Of a stretch of 64,000 bases of DNA, positions 1 to 8,394 are shown one piece after another. Source of the stretch: Geosporobacter subterraneus DSM 17957 (GTDB lineage Bacteria > Bacillota > Clostridia > Peptostreptococcales > Thermotaleaceae); NCBI RefSeq assembly GCF_900142145.1, contig NZ_FQZV01000014.1, positions 23,575 to 87,574 on the forward strand, in the 5' to 3' direction. Numbering within the stretch: the first letter of the stretch is position 1; each line of letters begins with the position of its first letter. Below the pieces are notes generated by a model, which was given only the letters and a program-made list of their open reading frames with translations, did no database searches and was not told the DNA's origin. A program made the position numbers and the translations under genes.

Positions 1-1
1 T

Positions 2-724
2 GGATTATATAAAAAGGGATATTACGGAACCTTTATCGGAAAACCGGTTATGGGTCTGGAAGATTTTCAGACAGAATTTCAGGATCTGATGACACAAAAA
101 CCGGATCATTTAAAAATTCTGCTGACGGGATTAGTCAGCTTTGAACAATATGGAAAAATAGGAGCTACAGCCTTTACAAAAAAAGAAATGTCTTATATGA
201 AAGCAGCTGCCCATGCACAGGGCATACCTGTAATGGTTCATGCCAATGGATCTGAAGGGGTACAAAGAGCCATTGATGCAGGAGTAGACACGTTGGAACA
301 CGGTTACTTTATGACAGAAAGAGAGCTGCAGGGACTGGCCGAAAAGGATATCTTATGGATTCCTACCTTAGCACCCCTAGGAAATCTAGTAGATAAGCAG
401 GATAATAGGTTTTTAAAGGAGCTCCCTATTATAGAAAAAACCTATTTGCATCATCAGAATCTCATTCGCAGGGGATTGGAGATTGGCGTAAAAATTGCCA
501 TTGGCAGTGATGCAGGAGCTTACGGTGTACCCCATGGGACTGGTATTTTTGACGAGATGAACCATATGATAAAGGCGGGAGTTGGGAAAGAGAAAGTTCA
601 TGAAATGACCTATACCAATGGATTGAAGGCATTGGCAATATGCCCGGAAGAAATAGGAACCCTCCTCTCGGGAAATAAAAATTTCTTTTACGATGCGTGC
701 GGTATCTTCTGGGAGGGTAAATAG
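2..724 (+). CDS. Amidohydrolase family protein, 3' part (5' end outside window)
   Basis: The reading frame is open from base 2, so the gene begins before the window; 240 C-terminal residues are visible. They carry the second half of a metal-dependent amidohydrolase (imidazolonepropionase/prolidase-like group): a VMVHANG stretch with a metal-site His, DTLEHGYFM with another, and IAIGSDAGAYGVPHG with the catalytic Asp. These enzymes hydrolyse C-N bonds in cyclic or peptide-like substrates in the cytoplasm. The substrate cannot be told from this fragment. The first Met in frame (base 50) is internal, not a start: sequence before it reads through without a stop and has no ribosome site. Confidence 0.8.
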   Translation, partial: GLYKKGYYGTFIGKPVMGLEDFQTEFQDLMTQKPDHLKILLTGLVSFEQYGKIGATAFTKKEMSYMKAAAHAQGIPVMVHANGSEGVQRAIDAGVDTLEHGYFMTERELQGLAEKDILWIPTLAPLGNLVDKQDNRFLKELPIIEKTYLHHQNLIRRGLEIGVKIAIGSDAGAYGVPHGTGIFDEMNHMIKAGVGKEKVHEMTYTNGLKALAICPEEIGTLLSGNKNFFYDACGIFWEGK

Positions 725-824
725 AGGATAATAAACCCAGAGGCCCAATAGCATAAGTATTGGGATGCAAACCGCGGAGCAATGAAGACACATTCCAATA
801 TCGATAGAAAGAGAGGGCAGATCA

Positions 825-1646
825 ATGAAAATTACCATTATTTATTCAGAAAAAAGTGGTAAACATCCGGAAAATATATTCCAAATGAAAACCGATAGCC
901 GATTTGCAAATGTAAAATTTATACCCCATTTGAAAGATGAACCTCTTGCGTGCAACCTGTGCGGGAAAAAGTGCTATTGGTGCCGGGGGCAATATCCATT
1001 GGATTTTTCAGAGCATATCCAAGAACTTATCGAACTCCCTGATATATATCCCCTATTTGTGGATGAACCGCTGGAGTATCTTCCCAAAACATTTTTGCCT
1101 AGTGATGTTTTTGTCGTAATTGGTGTTCACCAGGATATATTGGTAGAACTTCCCCGCCTGATCAATGAGGCCGGTGGAAAGGCAATTCTTGTACCTTGTG
1201 AAGGTTCTGACTGGGTGTCCCGTTGGACAAGGGAAAAAACCATAGAGGAATGTGAAAGGTTTGGCTTGGAATATGATTTTCCAAAGCCTTTTTGTGCTAT
1301 GAAAAAGGGAAAATTTGAGACTATCAATCGGTTTATGGACTTTTTTAGAATCGGTAAGCCTAAAATACGTCTTTATATAGATGAGGAGGATATCATTCGA
1401 AAGGTAGATGTGCTGGTATCTGCCCCCTGTGGAAACGGATATAATATAGCGAAGCATCTTTTAGGAGTCAAGCTAGGGGAAGATGCAAAGAAGTGTGTAG
1501 CTAAGTATTGGCACAGTTTTCCCTGTATGGGAGGTATGCAAATTGACCCGGAGTTAGGAGATACGATTCTCCACATTGGTGGTTATCTTCACTACAATGC
1601 ATTAGATCATGCAGAGATTGTCAGAATTCAAAAAAATCGAGAATAA
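825..1646 (+). CDS. DUF166-like cysteine-rich protein
   Basis: A 273-residue cytoplasmic protein. The general pattern (an N-terminal sheet, a 'VVIGVHQDILVELPRL' stretch, then 'KAILVPCEGSDW') resembles the DUF166 family, which is known mainly from methanogens and anaerobic bacteria and has no settled function. Four cysteines near the N-terminus (C43, C46, C50, C53) form a CxxC-x3-CxxC cluster, and further Cys residues occur in SAPCGNGYN and SFPCMGGMQ, so an Fe-S cluster or zinc is likely. The start has a GAGAGGG ribosome site. It sits 100 bases after the amidohydrolase. The family assignment is from memory of the pattern and is moderate. Confidence 0.6.
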   Translation: MKITIIYSEKSGKHPENIFQMKTDSRFANVKFIPHLKDEPLACNLCGKKCYWCRGQYPLDFSEHIQELIELPDIYPLFVDEPLEYLPKTFLPSDVFVVIGVHQDILVELPRLINEAGGKAILVPCEGSDWVSRWTREKTIEECERFGLEYDFPKPFCAMKKGKFETINRFMDFFRIGKPKIRLYIDEEDIIRKVDVLVSAPCGNGYNIAKHLLGVKLGEDAKKCVAKYWHSFPCMGGMQIDPELGDTILHIGGYLHYNALDHAEIVRIQKNRE

Positions 1647-1660
1647 GTAAAATAACACAA

Positions 1661-1695
1661 ATAAACAAGGTGGATTTTTCCGCCTTGTTTATTTG
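1661..1695. terminator. Bidirectional terminator hairpin
   Basis: Arms ATAAACAAGGTGG and CCGCCTTGTTTAT flank a short T-rich loop between two convergent genes. The right arm overlaps the stop codon of the minus-strand gene. Confidence 0.7.
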
Positions 1696-2072
1696 ATACT
1701 ATATGGAATTTTTATAATATCGTTTTGCACTACATTATCCCAAAATCTTAAGTGGCTGTATTTCCCATATAAAGCTAAGGTGCCATCTTTAACCTTTCCT
1801 TTAACGGCATCCAATTTGATGATGGATAGTTCATCCTTTAATGCAGGTATCGTTTTAAAAACATTGAATAAATCCGTAAAATCCGAGGCATCTTCTGTAA
1901 TTGACAATGATTTTTCAGTTTTTCCGCTGCAGACCGGGCAGGTGAAGTTATAGTGCAGATCACAGCTATTGGGGCTCTTTTCCTCTAGAAGCATTTCTGT
2001 AACAGGAACTTGGTTTGTACAGCCGCACTTTGCAAATACCATGATAGGATACTTGAATTCTAGGCTCTTCAT
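1689..2072 (-). CDS. Small zinc-ribbon-like protein of unknown function
   Basis: A 127-residue protein that I do not recognise. Two cysteine groups in the first half (FAKCGCTN and FTCPVCSGK) could bind one zinc as a ribbon. The C-terminal half looks like a mixed alpha/beta segment without known motifs. The start codon follows a good ribosome site (GGGAGGA on the minus strand). It stands alone and converges on the DUF166-like gene. The clear ribosome site and the Cys pairs support a real gene. Confidence 0.6.
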   Translation of the reverse strand: MKSLEFKYPIMVFAKCGCTNQVPVTEMLLEEKSPNSCDLHYNFTCPVCSGKTEKSLSITEDASDFTDLFNVFKTIPALKDELSIIKLDAVKGKVKDGTLALYGKYSHLRFWDNVVQNDIIKIPYSIK

Positions 2073-2305
2073 AATATTCCTCCCTTACACTTATAGATGT
2101 TAGCCATAAAACAGTAAATGAAGCCACTGCAGAATGAAAGAACAGGGCTTGATAAGATATGTAAAAATGTAATATATTGTATAATATAAAATTATCATAA
2201 ATATTCAAAAAATTCAACTTGATTTTATGTTGAATTATTGAAAAATCAATACAATTTAAAAAATAGCAAATAATCTTTAGAATAAGGGAATGAAAATAAA
2301 AAACA

Positions 2306-2334
2306 TTGACAACACCGTAACAATATGATAGACT
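2306..2334 (+). promoter_or_regulatory. Sigma-A promoter of a short transcript
   Basis: TTGACA at 2306-2311, a 17-base spacer, and TAGACT at 2329-2334 preceded by TG one base upstream (extended -10). Transcription would start near 2341. No coding gene follows for over 800 bases. Confidence 0.6.
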
Positions 2335-2340
2335 TCTCTT

Positions 2341-2437
2341 AGCTTAAAAAATGAAAACATACTAAACAAGACAACTAACCATGAAGGTTAAGCTAGGGTT
2401 GAAGAACTGCCCTGTGGCTGCCGCATGGTTTTTTTAT
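2341..2437 (+). ncRNA. Candidate small RNA or attenuator with its own promoter and terminator
   Basis: From the predicted start near 2341 the transcript runs into a nested fold. The outer stem is AACCATG (2377-2383) with CATGGTT (2424-2430); the inner stem is AGC-AGGG (2391-2398) with CCCT-GCT (2410-2419). The outer stem runs straight into seven T residues, a typical intrinsic terminator. I could not match it to a riboswitch class from memory (THF, ZTP, c-di-GMP, NiCo and fluoride were considered). It could be a free RNA of about 95 bases or the terminated form of a leader for the operon downstream. Confidence 0.45.
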
Positions 2438-2480
2438 TGTGTGTGCATGCATCAGACAGATATAAAAACAGCCATTCCCT

Positions 2481-2529
2481 CCCTGCGATCATTATTCAAA
2501 AGGAAAGAAAAGTTAAAATGATCGTAGGG
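2481..2529. repeat. Inverted repeat (13-bp arms)
   Basis: CCCTGCGATCATT at 2481-2493 pairs with AATGATCGTAGGG at 2517-2529 with one G-T wobble, in the gap before cooS. There is no T-run after it, so it is not a classic terminator. Its role is unknown. Confidence 0.5.
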
Positions 2530-2880
2530 ATTCCCTAATATGTTTCAAGTTAGATTCAATTTAATAGTGCTGCGATTAGCCAAATAACCGGGGTGTAAGG
2601 GGATTTGGCATTTTGTCATGCAAAAAAAAAAGCATTTTTCATGTTGAAAAAACAAATATAATACAAAAAATATATAGATATTACAAACGTCTTCTTTACA
2701 GGTGTATTATAATACTAATTAATAAAAAATATTTTGAAAATACCAGTCAAGTTTATGAAGAACCCTTTTATACTAACATTATCTTATGACGAGGAGGAAA
2801 TCCTTTGCAGCCTATATGGATGGCAGAAAATTGAATACATAATACAGTATAATGTATTAAAAATTTATTATACAATTTGT

Positions 2881-2909
2881 TTGATAATTAACTAAGTCTA
2901 TGCTACAAT
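2881..2909 (+). promoter_or_regulatory. Likely main promoter of the Wood-Ljungdahl operon
   Basis: TTGATA at 2881-2886, a 17-base spacer, and TACAAT at 2904-2909 with an extended -10 TG (2901-2902). Transcription would start near 2916, giving a leader of about 260 bases before cooS that contains two Rex-like sites and a hairpin. Confidence 0.65.
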
Positions 2910-2993
2910 GAAATCGTACATAGGATTATAATTCGATAAAGTGAAAAACTGATGATTTAGAAAAGAAAACACCTATTTTTTTTTAAGAAAAAC

Positions 2994-3007
2994 GTTAAAA
3001 AAATAAC
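2994..3007. promoter_or_regulatory. Rex-like operator, copy 1
   Basis: GTTAAAAAAATAAC, followed by AA. Against the Rex consensus TTGTTAANNNNTTAACAA it matches 11 of 14 fixed positions. Rex is the NADH/NAD+ sensing repressor of Bacillota. It lies about 80 bases downstream of the predicted transcription start. Confidence 0.45.
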
Positions 3008-3099
3008 AAATATATTTAGCTTTCACTATCGAAAATGGTCTAGTGGAGGAAAGTATTACCACTCTGAAATAGAAAACTATTTGTTTTTTTAGAATAAAT

Positions 3100-3113
3100 G
3101 TTAAAAAAATAAC
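3100..3113. promoter_or_regulatory. Rex-like operator, copy 2
   Basis: An exact second copy of the 14-base GTTAAAAAAATAAC sequence, 106 bases after the first and 61 bases before the cooS start. It matches 10 of 14 fixed Rex positions. Confidence 0.4.
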
Positions 3114-3132
3114 GTCACATTTTGTCAATTAT

Positions 3133-3153
3133 CTAGGAACACAGGATTCCTAG
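3133..3153 (+). promoter_or_regulatory. Hairpin in the cooS leader
   Basis: CTAGGAA and TTCCTAG are perfect 7-base arms with a 7-base loop, ending 9 bases before the AGGGGGGA ribosome site of cooS. It could stabilise the mRNA 5' region or affect translation. Confidence 0.4.
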
Positions 3154-3174
3154 TAAAAATATAGGGGGGACACT

Positions 3175-5070
3175 ATGAGCGATCAATTTATTTCGATTTA
3201 TCAAACCAGTGAAGAACAACTTTTAGAAAAAGCAGTACAAGACGGCGTTGAAACCATGTGGGATAGAAAGGCAGCCATGAAGGCACCTTGCGGTTTCGGG
3301 GAAAAAGGGATTTGTTGTAGAATTTGTGCAATGGGACCTTGCCGTATAAGTCCTGTTGCCGGTAAAGGCGCACAGAGAGGAATCTGCGGAGCTACTGCTG
3401 ATGTAATTGTGGCAAGAAACCTTGCAAGAATGGTTGCAGCTGGAACTGCATCCCATTCAGATCATGCAAGAGATATTGCTCATGTGATGCATATGGCGAG
3501 CAGAGATGGGAATTTTAAAATAAGAGATGAAAAGAAATTATTAGACCTGGCTAGTGAGTGGGGTGTAAAAACAGAGGATAGAGATATTTATGAAGTCGCC
3601 CATGAGGTTGCAGAAATTGCTTTAAATGAGTTTGGCAAGCCCTTTGGCACACTGAGATTTTTGGAAAGAGCACCAGAAAAGAGAAAAAAGGTTTGGGATG
3701 ATCTACAGATCAGGCCAAGGGCCATTGATCGGGAAATAGCTACTATTCTGCATTCAACCCATATTGGATGTACAGGTGATGCAGAAAGCTTACTGCATAT
3801 GTCTATGAGAACAGCTTTAGCAGACGGCTGGGGCGGGTCTATGATAGGTACCGTGTTTAGTGATATTTTATACGGAACACCAGTACCAAGAGAGACTGAG
3901 TCAAATCTTGGGGTATTGGATGAAAAACAAGTAAATATCATCCTGCACGGACACGAACCAAGCCTTTCTGAAATGATTGTAATGGCTTCTTTAGATCCGG
4001 AAATGCAAAAATTAGCGAAAAAAGTTGGTGCAGAAGGTATTAATTTGGCAGGAATGTGTTGTACCGGTAACGAAGTTACTATGAGACATGGCGTCAAAAT
4101 TGCGGGTAACTTCTATCAACAGGAAATGGCTGTATTAACAGGAGCGGTAGAGGCAGTAATTGTAGATGTACAGTGTATATTCCCTTCTTTGGTACCAATA
4201 ACGGAGTGCTATCATACAAAGTTTATTACGACTTCGCCAAAGGCAAAGATTACAGGTGCAACGCATATCGAATTCCATGAGGATAGGGCTCTAGAATCTG
4301 CCAAGGCAATCGTACGAGAGGCGATCGAAAACTTTAAAAACAGAAAGAAAGAAAAAGTGTTTATTCCAACAGAAAAGTCAAGTGGAGTCGTTGGATACAG
4401 CGTAGAGGCCATCATTAAGCAGTTAGATAAAGTAGTAAATCCACATATTGATCCAATGGGTACTATAAAACCATTAGCAGACGTTATAAAGGCAGGGGTA
4501 TTAAGGGGTGCAGTTGGAATCGTAGGCTGTAACAATCCAAAATCCAAGCATGATTACAGCCACATCGAGATTATGAAAAAAATGATTGCTAACGATGTTA
4601 TCGTAGTGACTACCGGATGTGCAGCGCAAGCAGCTGTCAAAGCAGGCTTAACCAATAAGGATGCAAGGAAGCTGGCAGGACAGGGTTTGGCTACCGTATG
4701 TGAGTTGGTCGATATCCCTCCGGTACTTCATCTGGGTTCCTGTGTTGACATCAGCCGTATCATGACTATTGTTGGCGAAGTTGCAAAACATATGGATTTG
4801 GATAACTCTGATCTGCCGGTAGCTGGAATCGCGCCGGAATGGATGTCAGAAAAGGCCGTGGCCATTGCAAATTACGTAGTAGCTACAGGAATCGATACCT
4901 TCTTGGGAATTACACCTCCTGTAACCGGTTCTGAGGAAGTTATGGATATCATGACCAATAGAGTAGAAGCCATGACAGGTGCAAAATTCTTTATCGAAGA
5001 AGATCCACATGTGCTAGCAGATAAAGTATTAAGCCGTATTGAAGAGAAACGACAAAAACTGGGAATTTAG
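3175..5070 (+). CDS. cooS: Carbon monoxide dehydrogenase catalytic subunit
   Basis: A 631-residue Ni-Fe carbon monoxide dehydrogenase that interconverts CO2 and CO in the cytoplasm. The N-terminus holds C39 and C47 (interface D-cluster) and C48, C51, C56 and C71 (B-cluster), matching the numbering of characterised CooS closely. C-cluster regions are visible as LHGHEPSLSEM, CCTGNEV, VGCNN, TTGCAAQAA and GSCVDISR. It is the first gene of the acs operon and the only CODH here, so it most likely serves as the AcsA partner of the acetyl-CoA synthase encoded 11 kb downstream. cooC follows only 9 bases later. ATG with AGGGGGGA upstream is a clear start. Confidence 0.95.
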   Translation: MSDQFISIYQTSEEQLLEKAVQDGVETMWDRKAAMKAPCGFGEKGICCRICAMGPCRISPVAGKGAQRGICGATADVIVARNLARMVAAGTASHSDHARDIAHVMHMASRDGNFKIRDEKKLLDLASEWGVKTEDRDIYEVAHEVAEIALNEFGKPFGTLRFLERAPEKRKKVWDDLQIRPRAIDREIATILHSTHIGCTGDAESLLHMSMRTALADGWGGSMIGTVFSDILYGTPVPRETESNLGVLDEKQVNIILHGHEPSLSEMIVMASLDPEMQKLAKKVGAEGINLAGMCCTGNEVTMRHGVKIAGNFYQQEMAVLTGAVEAVIVDVQCIFPSLVPITECYHTKFITTSPKAKITGATHIEFHEDRALESAKAIVREAIENFKNRKKEKVFIPTEKSSGVVGYSVEAIIKQLDKVVNPHIDPMGTIKPLADVIKAGVLRGAVGIVGCNNPKSKHDYSHIEIMKKMIANDVIVVTTGCAAQAAVKAGLTNKDARKLAGQGLATVCELVDIPPVLHLGSCVDISRIMTIVGEVAKHMDLDNSDLPVAGIAPEWMSEKAVAIANYVVATGIDTFLGITPPVTGSEEVMDIMTNRVEAMTGAKFFIEEDPHVLADKVLSRIEEKRQKLGI

Positions 5071-5079
5071 GTGATACGA

Positions 5080-5865
5080 ATGAAAATTGCTATAACAGGA
5101 AAAGGCGGAGTAGGAAAAACAACATTTTCAGCAGTATTAAGCCGACTATTAGCAGATAAAGGTTATAGCGTTTTAGCAGTGGATGCAGACCCTGATGCCA
5201 ACCTAGCATTGGCATTGGGGTTTCCCCATGAACTGGCTGAGGAAATTGTTCCCATCTCTGACATGAAAAACCTTGTGGCCGAGAGAACGGGGGCACAGCC
5301 TGGTACCTTCGGCACCATGTTTAAGATGAATCCAAAGGTAAGTGATATTCCTGAGAAATACTGCAAAGAATATAAAGGAGTGAAGCTCCTGACCATGGGC
5401 ACTGTAGATACGGGGGGCTCTGGCTGCGTCTGTCCCGAACATGTTCTGCTAAAAACCCTGACCACCCATCTGATCATTGGTAATAAAGATGTTGTGATTA
5501 TGGATATGGAGGCAGGAATAGAGCATTTAGGAAGGGGAACGGCGAAAGGAGTAGATTTTTTTATTGTAGTGGTTGAACCGGGAGAAAGAAGTTTACAAAC
5601 TTACAGAAAAGTAAAACAGCTAGGGGAAGATATAGGAATCAATAAGGTATATGTAGTAGGAAATAAAGTGCGAAATAAGGAAGATGAGGATTTCATTTTG
5701 AGTCATGTTAGTGAAGAAGCCTGTCTTGGCTTTATACATTATAACCAAAATGTAATCGATTCGGACCGTGCTAATCTATCTCCTTACGATCAAAGTGAGG
5801 AGACTAAGATAGATATTGAACAAATATATCAAAAACTGAGGGGGTTTTCCGATGTACAAATCTGA
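5080..5865 (+). CDS. cooC: CODH nickel-insertion ATPase CooC
   Basis: A 261-residue MinD/ParA-type ATPase with a deviant Walker A motif, GKGGVGKTT, at the N-terminus and [10 protein letters not shown] after it. A CVCPEH motif carries the CxC pair that binds nickel or zinc at the CooC dimer interface. In characterised systems it drives ATP-dependent nickel loading of the CODH C-cluster. The ATG at 5080 is preferred over the in-frame GTG at 5071, because the AGGTGAT ribosome site overlaps the GTG. The 3' end overlaps fhs by 14 bases, indicating translational coupling. Confidence 0.92.
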   Translation: MKIAITGKGGVGKTTFSAVLSRLLADKGYSVLAVDADPDANLALALGFPHELAEEIVPISDMKNLVAERTGAQPGTFGTMFKMNPKVSDIPEKYCKEYKGVKLLTMGTVDTGGSGCVCPEHVLLKTLTTHLIIGNKDVVIMDMEAGIEHLGRGTAKGVDFFIVVVEPGERSLQTYRKVKQLGEDIGINKVYVVGNKVRNKEDEDFILSHVSEEACLGFIHYNQNVIDSDRANLSPYDQSEETKIDIEQIYQKLRGFSDVQI

Positions 5866-7528
5866 TATTGAAATCGCACAGGAAGCGAAACTGCAAGACA
5901 TCAGAGAAATTGCCAAAAAGCTGAATCTGACAGAGGACGATTTAGAGCTTTATGGTAAGTACAAGGCAAAGGTAGATTATAATCTACTTAAAAAGGATAA
6001 TGGGGGAAAAAAAGCTAAGCTGATATTAGTGACAGCCATTAACCCTACACCAGCAGGAGAAGGTAAAACAACTACAACCATTGGTACTGCCGACGCTTTA
6101 TCCAGACTTGGCAAGAATACTTTGGTTGCACTAAGAGAGCCTTCTCTAGGACCCGTTTTTGGAGTAAAAGGCGGAGCAGCCGGAGGCGGATATGCCCAGG
6201 TTGTACCGATGGAAGATATCAACCTGCATTTCACAGGAGATTTTCATGCAATTGGAGCAGCAAATAACCTATTGGCGGCAATGATTGACAATCATATTTA
6301 CCAAGGAAACCAACTAGGCATCGATGCTAGAAAATTAACCTGGAGAAGGGCAATGGACATGAATGACCGTCAGCTTAGAAACATAGTGAATGGCTTAGGC
6401 GGCAGAGGAAACGGCGTTCCAAGGGAAGATGGATTTGACATTACGGTTGCTTCTGAGGTAATGGCTGCTTTTTGTCTTGCCAGCGACATTATGGATTTAA
6501 AAGAAAGACTTGGAAATATCATCGTAGGTTACACGAAAGATGATCAACCGATTACCGCAAGACAGCTTAACGCACATGGTGCAATGGCGGCATTATTAAA
6601 GGATGCATTAAAGCCAAACCTTGTTCAAACCTTAGAAGGAACACCAGCCTTCGTACATGGTGGACCATTTGCAAATATCGCCCATGGATGCAACTCTGTA
6701 ATCGCAACAAAAATGGCAGCTCATTTTGCTGATTATGTAGTTACAGAAGCAGGTTTTGGGGCTGACTTGGGAGCAGAAAAGTTTATAGACATCAAATGCA
6801 GAATGGCAGGTTTAAGCCCCGATGCAGTAATCATCGTAGCAACGGTTAGAGCTTTAAAATATAATGGGGGCGTTCCAAAGAGCGAATTAAATCAGGAGAA
6901 CCTGGAAGCATTGGAAAAAGGACTGCCAAACCTGTTAAAGCATGTTGAAAACATTACAAAGGTATTCAATCTGCCTGCAGTAGTAGCCATCAACAGATTC
7001 CCGTTAGACACAGAAGCTGAGTTGGAATTAGTAAGAAGAAGATGCGGTGAGCTTGGTGTAAATGTAGCCCTTTCTGAAGTATGGGCAAAGGGCGGCGAAG
7101 GTGGACAGGAATTGGCTCAGGAAGTATTAAAGCTGATTGAGAAGGGCGAAGCAAGCTTAACCCATCCATATACCTTAGATATGCCAATCAAAGAAAAAAT
7201 CAGAGCAATCGCACAAAAAATTTATGGTGCCGACGATGTTGTTTTTGCAGGAAATGCACCAAAAGAAATTGAGAGATTGGAGAAGCTTGGATTTGGTAAT
7301 CTACCGATCTGTATGGCAAAAACCCAATATTCATTAAGCGATGATCCAAATAAACTGGGAAGGCCTACAGGCTTTACAGTAACAGTAAGACAGGTAAAGG
7401 TATCTGCAGGAGCAGGCTTCATCGTTGCATTAACCGGTGAGATTATGACAATGCCTGGATTACCAAAGGTACCATCTGCGGAGAAGATCGACGTAGATGA
7501 AAATGGAGTTATCACAGGATTATTCTAA
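5852..7528 (+). CDS. fhs: Formate-tetrahydrofolate ligase
   Basis: A 558-residue formyltetrahydrofolate synthetase, the usual length for the family. It joins formate to tetrahydrofolate using ATP, the second step of the methyl branch. The P-loop-like [10 protein letters not shown] occurs near residue 70, followed by the conserved [24 protein letters not shown] region (described by its ends, LREPSLGP and GGGYAQV) and FTGDFHAI. The start overlaps the end of cooC, with GAGGGGG as ribosome site. A strong hairpin follows the gene, so fhs may close the first transcription segment of the operon. Confidence 0.96.
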   Translation: MYKSDIEIAQEAKLQDIREIAKKLNLTEDDLELYGKYKAKVDYNLLKKDNGGKKAKLILVTAINPTPAGEGKTTTTIGTADALSRLGKNTLVALREPSLGPVFGVKGGAAGGGYAQVVPMEDINLHFTGDFHAIGAANNLLAAMIDNHIYQGNQLGIDARKLTWRRAMDMNDRQLRNIVNGLGGRGNGVPREDGFDITVASEVMAAFCLASDIMDLKERLGNIIVGYTKDDQPITARQLNAHGAMAALLKDALKPNLVQTLEGTPAFVHGGPFANIAHGCNSVIATKMAAHFADYVVTEAGFGADLGAEKFIDIKCRMAGLSPDAVIIVATVRALKYNGGVPKSELNQENLEALEKGLPNLLKHVENITKVFNLPAVVAINRFPLDTEAELELVRRRCGELGVNVALSEVWAKGGEGGQELAQEVLKLIEKGEASLTHPYTLDMPIKEKIRAIAQKIYGADDVVFAGNAPKEIERLEKLGFGNLPICMAKTQYSLSDDPNKLGRPTGFTVTVRQVKVSAGAGFIVALTGEIMTMPGLPKVPSAEKIDVDENGVITGLF

Positions 7529-7570
7529 AATCAGTAGGAAGAGACAATGTTGAATAGATAGAAACAATGG

Positions 7571-7632
7571 GGTACAAGGAAAAAACTGCCACAATTACAT
7601 AGAATAAAAAAATTTCCTTGTACCGTATTTTT
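7571..7632 (+). terminator. Stem-loop with T-run after fhs
   Basis: GGTACAAGGAAA (7571-7582) pairs perfectly with TTTCCTTGTACC (7613-7624), followed by GTATTTTTT. It could be partly leaky, because the pathway genes continue downstream in the same direction. Confidence 0.55.
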
Positions 7633-7639
7633 TGTAAAA

Positions 7640-7670
7640 TATAGATGCCTTTCATCTATAAATTGTTTTT
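7640..7670 (+). terminator. Second hairpin before fchA
   Basis: TATAGATG and CATCTATA arms around a short loop, followed by AATTG and eight T residues. It lies 50 bases before fchA and 10 bases after the previous stem-loop, giving two terminator-like hairpins in a row within the operon. Confidence 0.45.
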
Positions 7671-7718
7671 TTTAATTCTTAGATGGAAAATTATTACAAT
7701 TGTTAGGATGTGAGTGTA

Positions 7719-8351
7719 TTGAAACTAGTAGAACAAAGCTGCAGTGAATTTACGAGTCTTCTGTCTTCTAAGGCTGCGGTTCCTGGCGGAGGCGGTGCAG
7801 CTGCTTTAGTTGGAGGACTGGGCACAGCCCTTGCGGGTATGGTATGCAACTTAACTGTTGGAAAGAAGAAGTATCAACAGGTGGAAGAAGAAGTAAAAGC
7901 CATTTTGACAAAGGCAGAGCAAATACAAAAAGAGCTTTTGGACATGGTAGATGAGGATGCGGAACACTTTTTGCCCCTTTCTAAGGCCTATGGAATGCCT
8001 TCCAATACAGAAGAAGAAAAGAAAGAGAAAGAAAGAGTATTGGAAATCGCATTGAAACAAGCCTGTGAAGTGCCGATCCGGATTGTGAAAACCTGCTATG
8101 AAGCCATTAAACTCCACGAAGAGTTGGTGGATAAAGGCTCAAAGCTGGCTATCAGTGACGTTGGGGTAGGGGTTCAGTGTCTAAGAGCAGCGCTGGTCAG
8201 TGGACAGCTAAACGTTATGATCAACATAGGGATGATTAAGGATGAGGACTATGTGCAAAGAGTGAAAGCAGAGACAGAAAAACTTGTTCAAGAGGGAACC
8301 AAGATTGCAGATGAGGTATATCAAAAAGTAGAAAAAGTACTTTATGTATAA
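7719..8351 (+). CDS. fchA: Methenyltetrahydrofolate cyclohydrolase (cyclodeaminase fold)
   Basis: A 210-residue protein of the formiminotransferase-cyclodeaminase domain family, with the typical AAVPGGGGAAALVGGLGTALAGMV-type glycine-rich start (seen as VPGGGGAAA and LAGMVCNLT). It converts methenyl- to formyl-tetrahydrofolate or the reverse. I chose the TTG at 7719: AGGATGTGA (7705-7713) is a near-consensus ribosome site at the right distance, whereas the GTG at 7710 lies inside it. It sits between fhs and folD. In this operon it probably supplies the cyclohydrolase step that the neighbouring FolD seems to lack. Confidence 0.88.
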   Translation: MKLVEQSCSEFTSLLSSKAAVPGGGGAAALVGGLGTALAGMVCNLTVGKKKYQQVEEEVKAILTKAEQIQKELLDMVDEDAEHFLPLSKAYGMPSNTEEEKKEKERVLEIALKQACEVPIRIVKTCYEAIKLHEELVDKGSKLAISDVGVGVQCLRAALVSGQLNVMINIGMIKDEDYVQRVKAETEKLVQEGTKIADEVYQKVEKVLYV

Positions 8352-8394
8352 GATTTCATTATAAATAGATTATTTAAATTAAGGGGGTTTTGTA

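Noticed and set aside
2341..2437. Known riboswitch (THF, ZTP, c-di-GMP, NiCo or fluoride) before the one-carbon operon
   Set aside because: Conserved core bases of these classes could not be found; it is listed only as an unassigned structured RNA.
2596..2621. TTTGGCATTTTGTCATGC as a sigma-54 promoter before cooS
   Set aside because: GG and GC are 13 bases apart rather than 12, and no activator gene is near.
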